From contig SWDT01000119.1 of assembly GCA_009193035.1 (NCBI GenBank), forward strand, positions 40,986 to 104,985: a stretch of 64,000 nt of DNA, in the 5' to 3' direction. The position numbers were made by a program, and so were the translations under genes. This document shows, in pieces, positions 1 through 11,941 of this stretch (position 1 is the first letter of the stretch; each line of letters opens with the position of its first letter). The notes beneath the pieces are model-generated. The model was not told the DNA's origin, did not search any database, and saw only the letters and a program-made list of their open reading frames with translations. Origin of the DNA: Halicephalobus mephisto (lineage: Eukaryota > Nematoda > Chromadorea > Rhabditida > Panagrolaimidae).

Positions 1-3000
1 ATTCATCTTCATAAAGCTGCCAAAAAACGTTGGAGAAGAAAACAGAAGCGACATGGTTTTGCGCCTCTGAAAGGCGATGTCAAGTTGTTGTTGGCGTCAA
101 CTTCGACGATCAACAACTGTCGGCAACAATTTTGCCCTGTTGATAATTATAGGTATTTTTATTATTTTATAAAAAATTTTTTAAATGAAAATCTTTAAAA
201 TATAAAAATTATAATCATGATTTTTAGACAAGAACGAAACGAATCGCCAATTCTCCGCTCCGACAATCCCCTCATTTCAACGCCATCGGCTGTCAACTCG
301 CTCGATTGCAACAACGGGAATCAAGAACAATCATTGTCTCGGTATGGTTTGGATTCTTTGTTTTTGGAAATTTTATTGTTCTTATAATATGAAAATTTTA
401 GGATTCTGGTAGTGACTTTAAATAAGAAACAATATCAGAAAAAGTTTAATCAAAACAGAGATTTAATTCAAAACAACGAAAACGAAGACAGCGAAGGTAA
501 GAATTGGTTTTTAATGCATTTTAAATAAGTTTAATTATAGACGACGTTTTTTATTTACGACGCCATACAATTGCCGACATGACCGTTGCAGCTTACGGCA
601 TGGTTATATGTGGTACAGACGATATGCATCAACGATATAGAGGAAGAATAGAGAAGGTTAAATTTGGTGTACCTATATCAGAAGCCTTCTCTCATGACAT
701 TCCAGCAACTTTGTTGGTTTTGTTATTAAAAGTCAACAAAGAAGGTCCATTAAAGAAGGATATTTGGAGAGCTCCAGGAAATCAAGCACAAGTAAGGAAA
801 CTTTCTCATATTATGCAACATGGAAGGCTTGTGAATATATCCAATATCAGTGTGTATACTGCAGCATCTGTAATTAAAGTAAGTTTAGATTTTTAAAGTT
901 TTTTATAATTTTTAAAAGTTTTTGATTAGTTAATTAATTTTTGGGATTTTTACATACTTTTTTGAGAAATGGTTTTAGATTTTTAGAGATTCAATTGAAT
1001 ATTTTGAAAAATTTATTAAATTTGAAATGTTTTTGGAAATTTCTGTAAAATTTAATGATGTTTTTTTAGAAATTTTTATCCAAACTTCCGGGTGGTATAT
1101 TTGGTTCGGAAAATGAACAAGAACTGTTTAGTATTGTTCAACAACCAGATAGTGAACAACAAAGACAGGTGTTTTGCAGGTTTGGTTTGGAGTTTTTGGA
1201 GTTTTGTAATGATTTTTTTACAGAGTGATATGTAGCTTGTCAGTGCCATCACAACACTTGTTAGTATTACTTTTTGGAACATTTAGAATTATAAGCGATT
1301 CGGCGGATACTTTCGGGACTCGGATGACCCCGGACGCGATTGGAATTTCTGTGGCTCCTTCACTATTCCATACGTGCATTCATGATGGACAACGGGCCAA
1401 ATTAGAAGATGTTATGAGATTTAAACTTGCAAGTCAAGTTATATCGAAAATAATTCAAGGTTTTGGATTTACGAATTTATTTCCAAGAGAATGTTATGAA
1501 TTTTATGCAAGGATTACTGGAAGAACGTTACGGGTTGATGAACATTGGCATTTTACATTTCAGTATCCTTCAAGTAAGTTGTTTTTTTTTAAAAAATGCT
1601 TTATGCTGATCTTTTGTTGCTTTACTAACTTTAAACCTAAGCACTGATTTTTGTAATTTTGGTTTGTTTTAATTTTGAGTTTGGTTTTACTTTTCTATTT
1701 GAAAATTTTCCGAGAAATATGTCTTTTTTCCCTTTGGGAAGTCCTTGAGTGCCTGTTTACAGATACCCTGAATTCAAAACGTGGATCGACAGCTGCTTTG
1801 ACATCTATGATATCGAATTTTACTGCTGCTTGTGCTGCTGTAGCGAGATCGTATTCAATGGAAACTCTTGATGATGATAGAGAAGAAATATCTTCGAAAA
1901 TTACTGTTGATTCAATTAGAAGAGGTGGATCATTGAAAACATCACCAGCAATTGTTAAAAAAAATAGATTATCTATACCACCAAATCAAATTTATAGTAT
2001 TGAAGTTGGAGAAGAAGATGAATCAGATGAGGATAAACCACCATCAACTGCACCACCACCACCACCGGAAGATGAAGAGGAGAATGTATTAGAAGAATCA
2101 GAAATATCAAGGAATTTAAATATTCTTAGAGCGATAGATGATTTGGATTTAAGAGAATCAGCAAGCTGTAATTTTTGATATTAATCATATTTTTTCCCTA
2201 TGCTTTGAGCGGATTTTAAATTACAGTATAACTTGGTTTTGAAATTAATTGTATTTTACAGTAATGTTGAAATACTGTGCTTTAGGGTAAGATTGAAAAT
2301 TTGAAGTTAATTTTAAAGTTAGTGATACTAAATTACTGTAAACTACGGTAATTTTTGAAGAAAAAAATTTACAAATTTAAAGTTACAGTAATTTTTGGAG
2401 GAAATGTAAAATTTTCGGAAATTACTGTAATTTGGAATTTTCTGATTTTAAAGTTACAGTAATTTTTGAATAAAATAGAAAATTTTAAATTTCAATTAAT
2501 TTTAAAATTATGGATTATACTGTAATTTGAAAAAAAATAAGTTTTATTTTTTTTTTCAGTTTTTCCGTCCGATGAAGCTGAAAATTTGAAACAATCGTCT
2601 TAAAAATTTTCGCCATATCAGTTTTTTGTGAATTTTTTTTTGAAATTATTCCAAAAGTAATTTTAACTACTCAACATTGTAGCTTTATTGTGAAATCTTT
2701 GTTCTGTTTTTTACCCCATACACGATTTACCTTGGTTTTTTTGTTGTTGTAAAATTATAACTGTACTAGCTTTTGAAATGAAAGAAATTAAAAGGGTTGC
2801 TTAATTTTGTTTTTTTTTTTGTGATTTTTTAAATTACTTTTTAAAAAATAAAAACATTGGATTGTAGTTACAGGGACGTTTTCTCAACCGACAATTCATA
2901 GATCTTCGTCGATTTCGAAAAATGAGGAAGATTTGGCAGGTCCGTCGAGTGCGATGTATAGTAGAAGAAGAAATACGGCTGATGTAACGGGAAGTAGTCG

Positions 3001-4224
3001 AAAAGGATCGATGGAACCGTTGGAGAGGGAATTTGCGGATCAAAGGCTTAGTGCCAGTATGGGAGAGGTTAGTTATAAGCCATTATCGGGATTACAGTAG
3101 GATTTTCGAATAAGGTTTAAAATTTTAGAATCTTCCGAAAATTTTTAGAATTTTTAAAAATATGAGAATCCGACAGTAGATTCTGAAGTTTTAGGATTTT
3201 TAGTTGTTTCTAGAATTCTGTTGGAAATTCTGTAGTTTTCTAGAATCTTGTGAAAATTCTTCAAGCTTTCCAGAATCTAAAAGAAGCTTCTGAAAATTCA
3301 TGTTGAGATGATTTTTGATTTTTTTCGTTGTGGGATTTTTGGAAATTCATGTTGAGATCATTTTTGATTTTTTTCGTTGTGGGATTTTTGAAAATTCGTG
3401 TTGAGATAATTTTTGATTTTTTTCGTTGTGGAATTTTCGAAAATTCGTGTTGAGATCATTTTTGATTTTTTTTTTCGTTGTAGGATTTTTGAAAATTCGT
3501 GTTGAGGTAATTTGATTTTTAATAGTATGTTTTTAGGTTCTGGTACACAGTGATTATGAGGACGACAACCGTCCTGCGACTTGTTTGGCCAGTCGATGTG
3601 GGGACTTTGTGGAATCTACGAGGTCGTTGACGTACCTTGAATGGGTCCATGAGAGACAGACGAAAAGGATGAGGACGAGATCAGAATGGTTTTTGTCTCC
3701 AGTAATGCCGATGAAAAATAACGGATCTTCTAAATCAGCTGATTTCCAACAAACTCGATTAAACATTCCGAAAAATTCCGAAATTGGGAGTTCATCTGAA
3801 GACATGCAGATATCTCCTAACACAAATAACGACGACGAGAAAACTCCCCGAGCACCGTTGCAAGTTCTACAAGAATCCACGTCCACTTTGAGACAGAGCG
3901 AAGGCGAGGCGACGAGCCCGAAGACGCCGAACGACGTGTTCCTCGTCCAGAGCGGGCCCGGGCTGCCGGCGGTGGTCGCGGTTCCTGCTAGGGTTGTCAA
4001 CTCCAGCAACATCGTCAGGAAGAAATCCTGGAGAACCCATTACGTGAGGCCAAACAAGTCCTTCGATCAAGAGGAACTCGGAGGGACTTCTGAAGTAAGT
4101 TGTTTGAAAAACAAAAAATTCATATATGAAACTTACTTTCCAGGACCCAGGGATGTCTTCTCACTCAAGTCCCGCCCGAAAACTCTCCTCTCGTCGATCA
4201 TCCACCGGCTTAGAAACGGACTAA
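1..4224 (+). CDS. RhoGAP-domain protein, 5' end outside window (10 exons seen)
   Basis: GTPase-activating protein for Rho-family GTPases; it would speed GTP hydrolysis in the cytoplasm or at the membrane. Exons by frame and splice sites: 1-152, 228-341, 402-496, 541-878, 1070-1179, 1224-1573, 1763-2167, 2874-3067, 3537-4094, 4144-4224 (TAA), giving 798 visible residues. The RhoGAP domain covers about residues 161-350. It starts at FGVPISEAF, has the arginine finger in IWRAPGN (about 196), then LPGGIFGSENE, and the helix with VAPSLF (about 315). In many RhoGAPs the last motif is APNLL; Ser in place of Asn also occurs in the ARHGAP20/TAGAP group, which this most resembles. The C-terminal 450 residues are Ser-rich and low complexity, with an acidic and a polyproline stretch and no recognised domain. 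The domain call is firm; the terminal exons are less so. Confidence 0.85.
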
Positions 4225-5157
4225 ATGGTATCTGGAGGATAAACAAGAAAATTAAATTTTCAAATTTCTGTGACGAATTGCCAGTTTTACCTCAAAAATC
4301 GTTCCAAATCCCCGCTCACCTCAGACTTTGCTCAAAAAAGAACAAACAAAACTGTCCTGCTGCCGCAGATTCGTCGTAGGACCATTGCCGTCCGTCATCT
4401 CGATTGCAGAATTTCGCTTTCGTCTTTCTTTTTTAATTTTTTTAAATTTAAAAATTTTTAAAGGTTGTGACAGTCTTTCATTTTTTAAAAACGATCACAA
4501 AGGTATTTTTACTGCCGTTTCCCAACCAAAATTGGTTGCATTTTTGTGTAAAACAAATGCATTCCGTTTTTTAAAGATATTTTTCAATTTCACTTATTTT
4601 TTATTTTTTAAAACAATTTTGAAGATATATTTCGTCATTGCCCAGAGTTCGCTCAAGTTTTATTTTACGTGCAATTTACGATTGAAATAAATTATAAAAA
4701 TTAAAAAATTATTTTTGTAAAAAACACTGGATAGCCATGAGAGATCCTATTTGAAAAATTTAAATAATTTGAAAAATTTAAATAATTTGAAAATTTTGAA
4801 TAATTTGAAAAATTTGAATAATTTGAAAAATTTGAATAATTACGGTAAAAATCCAGAAAAACATTGTTATTTCGCAATCCGTTTCGAAGTCATTTTTAAA
4901 AATCATTATTTTAAAAATAATTTTTAAATTAAAAATTTTTTTATAATTTTTACATATTTTCGAAATTCCAACTTTTTTAAAAATCTTTTAAAAGTAATTT
5001 TAAATTTTTTAAAATTTTTATTTAATTTTCGGATTTTTAAAATAATTGAAATTTTTTAATTTTAATTTTTTACATAATTTTTTAAAAACTCGCTTTAAAG
5101 TTGATTTTTTTATAAAATTAATTTTTTAATTTTAATTTTAATTTTAATTTTTAGATA
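4225..5157. other. Intergenic: RhoGAP 3' region and MVD 5' region
   Basis: AT-rich spacer between two same-strand genes. An AATAAA-like signal lies near 4685, so the RhoGAP 3' UTR may be about 450 bases. Positions 4756-4845 hold a short tandem repeat of about 16 bases (AATTTGAAAAATTTAAAT type). Immediately before the MVD start there is a T-rich acceptor-like TTTTTAG followed by ATA and ATG, compatible with spliced-leader addition. No ORF here looks coding. Confidence 0.5.
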
Positions 5158-6695
5158 ATGTCGTTACCGATCTCGATCCGGGTCTGTGTTCCTATGAATA
5201 TCGCTTTCGTCAAGTATTGGGGCAAAGCGAACAAAACCGAAATGCTGCCGTTGAATGATTCTGTCTCAATTACTCTAAACGATCTCAATGCCACGACCGA
5301 AGTTTCAATAATTCCAAATTCCGATGAATCTGATTGTGTCAAAGTTAATGATAAAATTCTACCATGTGATGAAGGAACAAGATTTTTCAAAGTTTTTACA
5401 GAATTTAGAAGGATCGTCGGATCGAGGATTAAGTCTCCTTTCTCGATCAGGATTTCATCGACGACCACTTTCCCCGTCAAAGCCGGTCTGGCTTCGAGTG
5501 CCGCTGGGTTTTCTGCATTGGCTTACGGTCTTGGAAAAGTTGCGAATTTGAAGGATTCTGAAATCGCCAGACTAGCTAGATTAGGTAAGTTTTCCTTGTT
5601 TAACATTGATTCAAAAAACCACTTATATTAACCTAAAAAATCATTTATATATTATATCAAAAAATCACTTATGTATTAACCTAAAAAATTACTTATTTAC
5701 TAATTCAAAAAACCACTTATATTAACCTAAAAAATTACTTATATGTTGATCTAAAAAATCACTCATACTTCAAAAAACTATATATTAATTTAAGAACTTG
5801 CCCATATATTAATCCAGAAAATTGTTTATATATTAATTTTAAGAATTTATATATCAATTTATTATATTTTTGCATATTGGTTTTTTTCTTTTTATATATT
5901 AATTTATTATATTTTTGCATATTGGTTTTTTTCTTTTTATATATTAACTTATTATATTTTTGTATATTTTTTTTATATATTAACTTATTATATTTTTGTA
6001 TATTGGTTTTTTTAGGATCAGGAAGTGCATGTAGAAGCCTCCTTCCAGGCTTCGTCCAGTGGGACTCTTCCAAGACTTCTCCAACGGATGAATTTATTTT
6101 TTCCTTGCCTACTAACCAGGATTTCCAATCTAGTCTCCTGGCCTTCGTTTTCCTTTTCGACAAAAAAGAAAAAACAATCGGAAGTAGTGAAGGAATGGCG
6201 AGAACTGTCCAGACGAGTGATCTTCTGATGCATAGAGTCGTGAAAGTTGTGCCAGATCATGTTCAAAAAATTAAATCAGCAATTGCCTCAGGGGATTTTA
6301 GTAATTTTGCTGAAGTTACGATGAAAGAAAGCAACAGTCTTCATGCTGTTTGTTTGGATTCGTTTCCTCCTTTATGTTATTTGGATGATTTGTCTTTCAA
6401 ATTAATGAATTTAATCCACAAAATTAACGAAAAATTTTCGAAATCAATCTCAGCTTACACGTTTGACGCTGGTCCGAACGCCGTCGTGATGGTCGAGAAG
6501 CCGAACGCGGAGTTCCTTATTCGAAGTCTTCTAGATTTGGAAAATCCTAAATTTTCGTTTATTTGCCATGAATCTACTTTCTGTTCTTTCGACGAAAATT
6601 TAAAGAAATTTGTTAATCAACCAAAAATGGATCTATCGGATGACGAAATCGAAGTTATCATCACGGCAACTGGTGCTGGACCAAAGATTTGTTGA
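5158..6695 (+). CDS. MVD: Diphosphomevalonate decarboxylase (mevalonate pathway)
   Basis: Catalyses the ATP-dependent decarboxylation of mevalonate 5-diphosphate to isopentenyl diphosphate, the last step of the mevalonate pathway, in the cytosol. Two exons, 5158-5584 and 6016-6695, join as G|GA within the codon before SGSACRS and give 368 residues; animal MVD is about 400. GHMP-family features are clear: [12 protein letters not shown] near the N-terminus (residues 12-23), the ATP-loop region [16 protein letters not shown] (about 110-125), SGSACRS with the conserved Arg (about 144-150), TMKESN, and TFDAGPNA (about 288-295) carrying the catalytic Asp. It ends [11 protein letters not shown]. The start is the first ATG after an acceptor-like TTTTTAG. 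The only intron is packed with AT-rich tandem repeats. Key residues are intact, so the gene is probably functional. Confidence 0.97.
5600..6013. repeat. AT-rich tandem repeats inside the MVD intron
   Basis: Two repeat types fill the intron. From about 5620 to 5760 there are diverged copies of an ACCTAAAAAATCACTTATAT-like unit of about 30-40 bases. From about 5860 to 6013 a unit of about 40-45 bases recurs, containing TTATTATATTTTTGCATATTGG followed by a T-run. The second array is open in several frames, but this reflects its composition and not coding. Confidence 0.7.
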
Positions 6696-7264
6696 ATTTT
6701 TAATTTTATTTTAAAATAGAGTTTGATTTATATTTAAATTAATAAAAAACAATAAAACTAATTTATTTAAAATAATCATCTAGGATTTTGGTTGTTGAAG
6801 GCGGGGGATGATAGTCTGTCACATTTCGCCCAAAATGACGAATCTTGAGATTTCTCATTTTTTTTGTTGTTTTTAAAAATAATTCCTCAGATATTTGAAG
6901 AGAGTATCTCAAAGCTATCGATTTGAGACTTTCGTATCAAGCTTCGAACCAATTTTTCCATTCAAATCTTTTTTAACTAATTCAAATTTGACAGTTCAAA
7001 TGTTCAAATTTAAACAATTGACTTCTATTTATATTTTGCAGCCATAGGGTCACTCATCAATTTGCCTTAAACGGATGACTTGTTTCACGCCAAACGATAT
7101 TACAATAGATGAAAATAGAGTCTTTATCTAATTAAACAAATTTAAAAATCTATTTCCCGTGATGTCGAAATTCAAACAGGCCACAAATCAAGAATTGTGA
7201 TGCAAATGACTTTATTTTTAACCGATTACTGTGTTATATTTTTATCATGTTGGTATTTCAAGGA
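6696..7264. other. Convergent intergenic region with a dispersed hairpin repeat
   Basis: Lies between the MVD 3' end and the 3' end of the ShKT gene. AATAAA-type signals occur near 6740-6755. At about 6810-6865 there is an inverse copy of a dispersed repeat with the core CTGTCAC..TTCGCCCAAAATG..TCTTGAGAT, also present near 9295 and 12460. I see nothing coding in the remainder. Confidence 0.5.
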
Positions 7265-7832
7265 TCATCCACTGCAACGGCCGCAAGTGAGGGGACATTG
7301 TTGGGTCTGAAACGGGAAGTTAAAAATATGTGAGTGGTTTTGAAACAAACCATGAGGGTGTAGTAGACGGAGTTGTTGCAGAGATAGGACACAGAAGGAC
7401 AGTCACTGGTTCCTGTTGACGGATTTATTTTGTCGACACCTGTAAATCATATTATTTAAGTAAAAAAACGAAAACATACAAGATGAACATCTGCCACAAG
7501 TCCGTGCGCATTGTTGAGTCATCAAATCCTGAAAATTGTTCAGTGATTAGGTAATAAAAATCAACTTACATAGTAAATAGAGTTTGAGCAAAGGTTAGCA
7601 TTAGCAGCACAGGTGGAAGCCACATCAGAGCATGTCGAGGGAGCCGTGGTAATTGTTGGAGGAGAAGAACAACACTGTCCGGAAAAACAACCGTATCCTG
7701 AGGGACAAAAATTCAAGATACAATCTAAATAAGCTTTGTTTTTAAAGAAGATACTTCTAGAAATTTACTTTGAATACATACTCCAGTAACTAAGTTGAAA
7801 CAGGAAAATACGACAATCAGGATTTTGATCAT
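7265..7832 (-). CDS. Small secreted protein with two ShKT domains
   Basis: Five-exon model on the minus strand: 7832-7769, 7724-7570, 7528-7480, 7439-7351, 7306-7265, giving 132 residues with all phases consistent. A signal peptide (MIKILIVVFSCFNLVTG) leads. A short Cys-rich segment (NFCPSGYGCFSGQCC) is followed by two ShKT modules of about 36 residues. Each has six Cys in the family pattern, with LCxNSxYYxLMTQQC then TCGRC. ShKT modules are common in nematode secreted proteins and do not by themselves show toxicity; roles range from matrix or cuticle proteins to enzyme accessories. Each ShKT module is split by an intron at the same point, before the second half, so the module was probably duplicated with its intron. 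A TATA box lies about 45 bases upstream. It is presumably secreted; target unknown. Confidence 0.85.
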
Positions 7833-7876
7833 TCTTTCAGATCCACAGCTATTGTGAAATGAAAGAAATGGAGGGG

Positions 7877-7884
7877 TTTATAAA
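7877..7884 (-). promoter_or_regulatory. TATA box of the ShKT gene
   Basis: TTTATAAA within GGCTTTATAAACC, about 45 bases upstream of the ATG at 7832. Spacing fits a core promoter with a very short 5' UTR. The other secreted-protein genes in the window have the same arrangement. Confidence 0.55.
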
Positions 7885-9994
7885 GCCTTCAAGGTCAGAA
7901 GTCAGACATATATTTCCGGCAAATCTAAACAAAATCCACCCCCCAATCAAATAAAAAAATTCAAGTTGTGTATCCAAAAAAAGGTGGGTAAATTTCCAAT
8001 CAAGCTACTGCACAGCGCAACGGAGAAATAGACAACATAGGATCTCCCCAGAAAAACCCATTGTTGAAAAAATTCAAGCTCTTTATTTGCTGGCTACCGT
8101 AGCTCAGGATTTAACAGCATTGCAAATGTGATATCGCTATTGAATTCAACATAGTCCATTACTCCTTAAACATCCTGTTCACTTTCTGTGATCTATGTTT
8201 ATCTGATTTCTAAAGAAAACCTCATTTGACTCTGACCAAGACCACAACTATTAGTTTTGAACTTCCGAATCACACTTTGAATCGATTTCGAAAGATCGAC
8301 AGCTCTGATCAAGATTATCAGGTTGATGGATGGTCGGAAGAGTTCTATCTTCAGAATTCCATAATTGTTATTGACGAATTGATAAACTGAAATTTCTTCT
8401 GGCAAATGTTCAATTGCTGAAAGTTGACGATCAGAAAATAATCTGTGACGGCTGAACACTTCAGATTACTCTTGGAAAGCAACAGTGAAACAGGGATCTT
8501 GGAACTTTCAGATGATCCACAAATCAGATTATAAATGTGCTATTCATTGTAAGGAAGTGTGCAGAAAATGAGTGCAACTCTTTAGTATTGGAAGTCTCAG
8601 AGATTACCATATTATCAGAACACAGGCAATTCCAAGTAGTATGATTTCTCAAAGTAGAATATTAATAGCTTCTCTGATTTTCGACAAAATTGGATGTTGC
8701 CTACTTTGTGGTCCATACTATAAACAGAATGAGTATTTCTGCGAGTAATTGAACACAGGTTTCCGGGAATTACAAATTATTCAGAATCTAAAGTTTCATA
8801 TATTTATTTTAAAATCATTACTGTAAAAGTCGAAAGTAAATGCTGTTACGAAACTGCGTCGAGACGAATCCTAATGATTCACTAGGAATTACAGTGGTCT
8901 GTGTGACAATTTTGGTCTTCTATGGTAATTTCACGATTTTGCAATCGAGGTTTTACAATTCCTAGCCCTAAATGATGTTTAATGAAAACATGATTCAGAT
9001 CATGCCCACGTCATACAGGATTTCCTTTTAAACAGCAATATGAATGACATTCAAGAGGAGAAAGTAAACAGTCGGATTTAAATTATTTAAAATACATTGC
9101 TGTCATTGTTAGGACAGAAACTACTAGAAAGAGAACACCCGAAAAGATAGTCTGAATATCAGGGATCATGAAGTATTATAGGACATCAGTGGGACCTCTG
9201 ATTGTCTTGTGTGGGTAGTAATATATACATATATAATCGCTATCTGTCTTATTGTTGCGTAGAGATTATTAATATACTTCCTATCTCTATCCTAACACGG
9301 AAAATAAGAAATCTCAAGATTAGCCATTTTGGGCGAATTGACGAAACGTGACAGAAACAATTGTTCTTTCTCCGGAAACTTGGGTGAGAATCTGCTTTTG
9401 TAGAGTTCTACAACTTTCACAATATAATAAAATAGCTATCAAAACTACAGTAAATATTAGAATTAGTGGCTATTAGAGTGAAAAGGTTTTCTTATAATTG
9501 CTGCAGACATCATTATTTTGTTGTGCAATTTTTTCTACATAAGACTTTCCAAAGATAAAACAAAATAGAAATTTTCGTTATAATGACTTCACTAACACAA
9601 TGTCTGTTCACGAGCTGCATGGGGAATATTCACCGGGCGTTGTGTCTCTGTCGTCACACCTGGACTAGCAAATATTATACCACACGTTGGATCTACTTGC
9701 TGCTGATATCATGATCAAAACTCAAATCACAATCCGATACTAACTTTCCCGAATATTCCTCCTAGTCGCATTTTCTGTGAAAATCCAATACCTTATATTC
9801 AAACTCAGCATAACAAGTCAGCAACTGAGACTATGCGCAACATTGCACAATATTAATGTCTGTGTAAAATAAGGTCGAACAGAAAATACTAGTTGAGGGC
9901 AGAACTATCGAATCAAAGACAATATTCTGAGCGTGTATAAAGGTCGATTGAACTAAACTTGATTCTATTTGATTGTACTTTTTGTCTAGCCAAG
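7885..9994. other. Gene-poor spacer upstream of the CHK gene
   Basis: About 2 kb with no convincing gene. An 86-codon open frame on the minus strand (8459-8199) has no recognised domain and no clear splice partners. The base composition here is less repetitive than elsewhere, so decayed coding sequence is possible. Embedded repeats are an LTR-like element at 9107-9297 and a dispersed hairpin repeat at about 9292-9355. The spacer ends in an acceptor-like TTTTTGTCTAG before the CHK start. Confidence 0.45.
9107..9297. mobile_element. Short LTR-like repeat (TGTTAGGA...TCCTAACA)
   Basis: A 191-base block starts TGTTAGGACAG and ends CTATCCTAACA, giving perfect 8-base inverted termini with the TG...CA ends typical of LTRs. 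A diverged, truncated relative starts at about 28238 with TGTTAGGACAGAAACTACT. I see no target-site duplication, so a solo LTR and a short terminal-inverted-repeat element are both possible. Confidence 0.45.
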
Positions 9995-11941
9995 ATGGCC
10001 GCTGAAGTTGGAACTGAAACTACTTCTACTCCAAACGGAGGAGGACCTTCAAAGTTAGAGCCTGTGAATGGATTGACGAAGAAAGTTGCGGGAGATGTAT
10101 TCGATGAGTGGAAGACGTTGACTGGACATTCCTTCACTGCCGGATTTGCGGTTGAAAGTCTGAGAAGCAATGATGAGGTATATAAGAAGCTCCATGGAGA
10201 CAGACCAATCAAAAATGTAAGTCTATAAAATAATTTTTGTGAATTCAGTTACTATGAGTTTTATTGAAAGAGTTCCTGAATAATGATTAGTCTTAACAGT
10301 TTTCCATATTTTGGGTTACAATGATATTTTCTTATTAGAACTGTGAAAGTCGGTATTCATAAAACAGCTTTAATGGTAACTGATATATGAACACTATCTA
10401 TTTTCGCGTTAAAAGCACCTCAATTAGATAACAACTAAGTCGTACACTCTTCAGGTGACTGCTTCCGATGTCAGCAACGGCAAGGGCTTCATGTCCGAAG
10501 TCCTTCGGTGCATCATCCACTTTGCTGATTTCGCTTCCGAATCTGACATCTACAGCACTATTCTCAAAATCCCCGGAATGGAGTCGTTTGAGGCTGTGAA
10601 TGAAACCTCCGCAACCAAAATTCTTCTAGACGATAAAATGATGAAGAAAATGCTAAATCTTCATCAGACTGAAGTTGACTTCTATGAACATTTATCCAAG
10701 ACCGTTGATATTCCCATTCCTCGTGTCTTCAAAACCCTTCCTTGGAAACTAGGAGAGACTGAAGGATTAGTGCATATGGAGGATATGACTGGAAGAGGAA
10801 TTGTATTAGACCACAGTAATTCCTTGACCATTTCTCAGATCAAAGAAATTGTCAGGCATCTGGCTCATATGCACAGAATGGTCTTGACTTCAGAGGATGA
10901 AGAGTTCAATTCCTGGAAAGGGGAACATAATGATAATCAGTTAAGCTTTGCGTCATTTTGTAAACTGTTAAATGATCCAGAGCTATTCTTGGCTATCTGC
11001 GGAGATAGAAGTGAGTTTGGATTACTTCAACATGGATAAGTATTGTCGTAGGCATGAGAGCGAATTTGAAACATTAATTTTTTTGAACTTTTGGAAAACA
11101 CTAAAAATGAGTATGTATATTTTTTATCTTGTCTATCTGCAGAACAGTAGTTAAGTTTCATAAAAATCCTAGATTAATTCTATTAGCATTTATGCCAAGA
11201 AAATCAAATAATTTAACATTCTTCATCAGTAAGGGAATTACTATATTTTTCGAAATGATATATACTTTTTGTATTACATGTTCAAGATATGGTAATTCTC
11301 ACACTTAAAATTTATTGACTTTTTATTACCAATTATTCTAAACTCTTTCATTCTAGGTGCTTTCGAACCTTTGATCAACAAATGCCATAAAGTGGGGTCA
11401 AATCGAACATACATCGAGTACGCTTTCTCGCAGTCATGGAAAGACCTCAACATGTCCCCAGTGATTGCTCACGGAGATCTTCACTCTGGAAATATGATGT
11501 GGAAACTAGATGAAAGCGGTGGAGTTACCAATGAAGTACTGGCTGTCTTCGACTGGCAAGAATATCACGAAGGATCTCCTATGGAAGATATAGCCAGAAT
11601 CTTGACTTTTTGTTGTAATGGGTGTACTAGAGAAGAAGCAGAAGAATTCATCTTCGATTTCTACCTTGAACAACTCACAAAGGAAATGAAGGAAGTCGGA
11701 AAAGAGGCTTCCGTATACCTTAGATCAGATCAAGAAGGCTTACAATTACATGTATCTTACTCAAGCTTATGGACTGATTATGGTACCTAATTTTCTACAA
11801 GAATTCTTCAAAAACGACAGTCCTGGATTGAAACAATCCAAAATAGACACGGTGATTCTCAGGTGCAAACATGCTTTGGAGGATATGAAGAGACTTTTTG
11901 ACGGGGAAATGAAGGATGTTTATGACAAATATGAGCAGTGA
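9995..11941 (+). CDS. CHK kinase-like (EcKinase/DUF1679-type) protein with +1 frameshift
   Basis: Member of the choline/ecdysteroid-kinase-like fold, which phosphorylates small molecules; in nematodes and insects related proteins are linked to sterol or xenobiotic metabolism. Exons 9995-10216, 10455-11010 and 11357-11941; about 453 residues if one extra base is ignored. Signature motifs are the Brenner-type catalytic loop AHGDLHSGNMMW (about residue 300) and the metal-binding VFDWQEY (about 330). The start at 9995 follows an acceptor-like TTTTTGTCTAG. In the last exon the frame must shift by one base in the A-run 11700-11703. Upstream frame ends at KEVGK; the other frame continues LPYTLDQIKKAYNY to YDKYEQ stop, which fits the family C-terminus. 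Without the shift the protein stops at 11790. Either an assembly indel or early pseudogenisation. Confidence 0.85.

Noticed and set aside
8199..8459. 86-codon open frame on the minus strand
   Set aside because: No recognised domain, no signal peptide, no splice partners and no paralogue in the window; not strong enough to call a gene.
11710..11722. A mini-intron (GTATACCTTAG) explaining the CHK frame change
   Set aside because: Eleven bases is far below any workable intron size; a one-base indel upstream fits the protein better.
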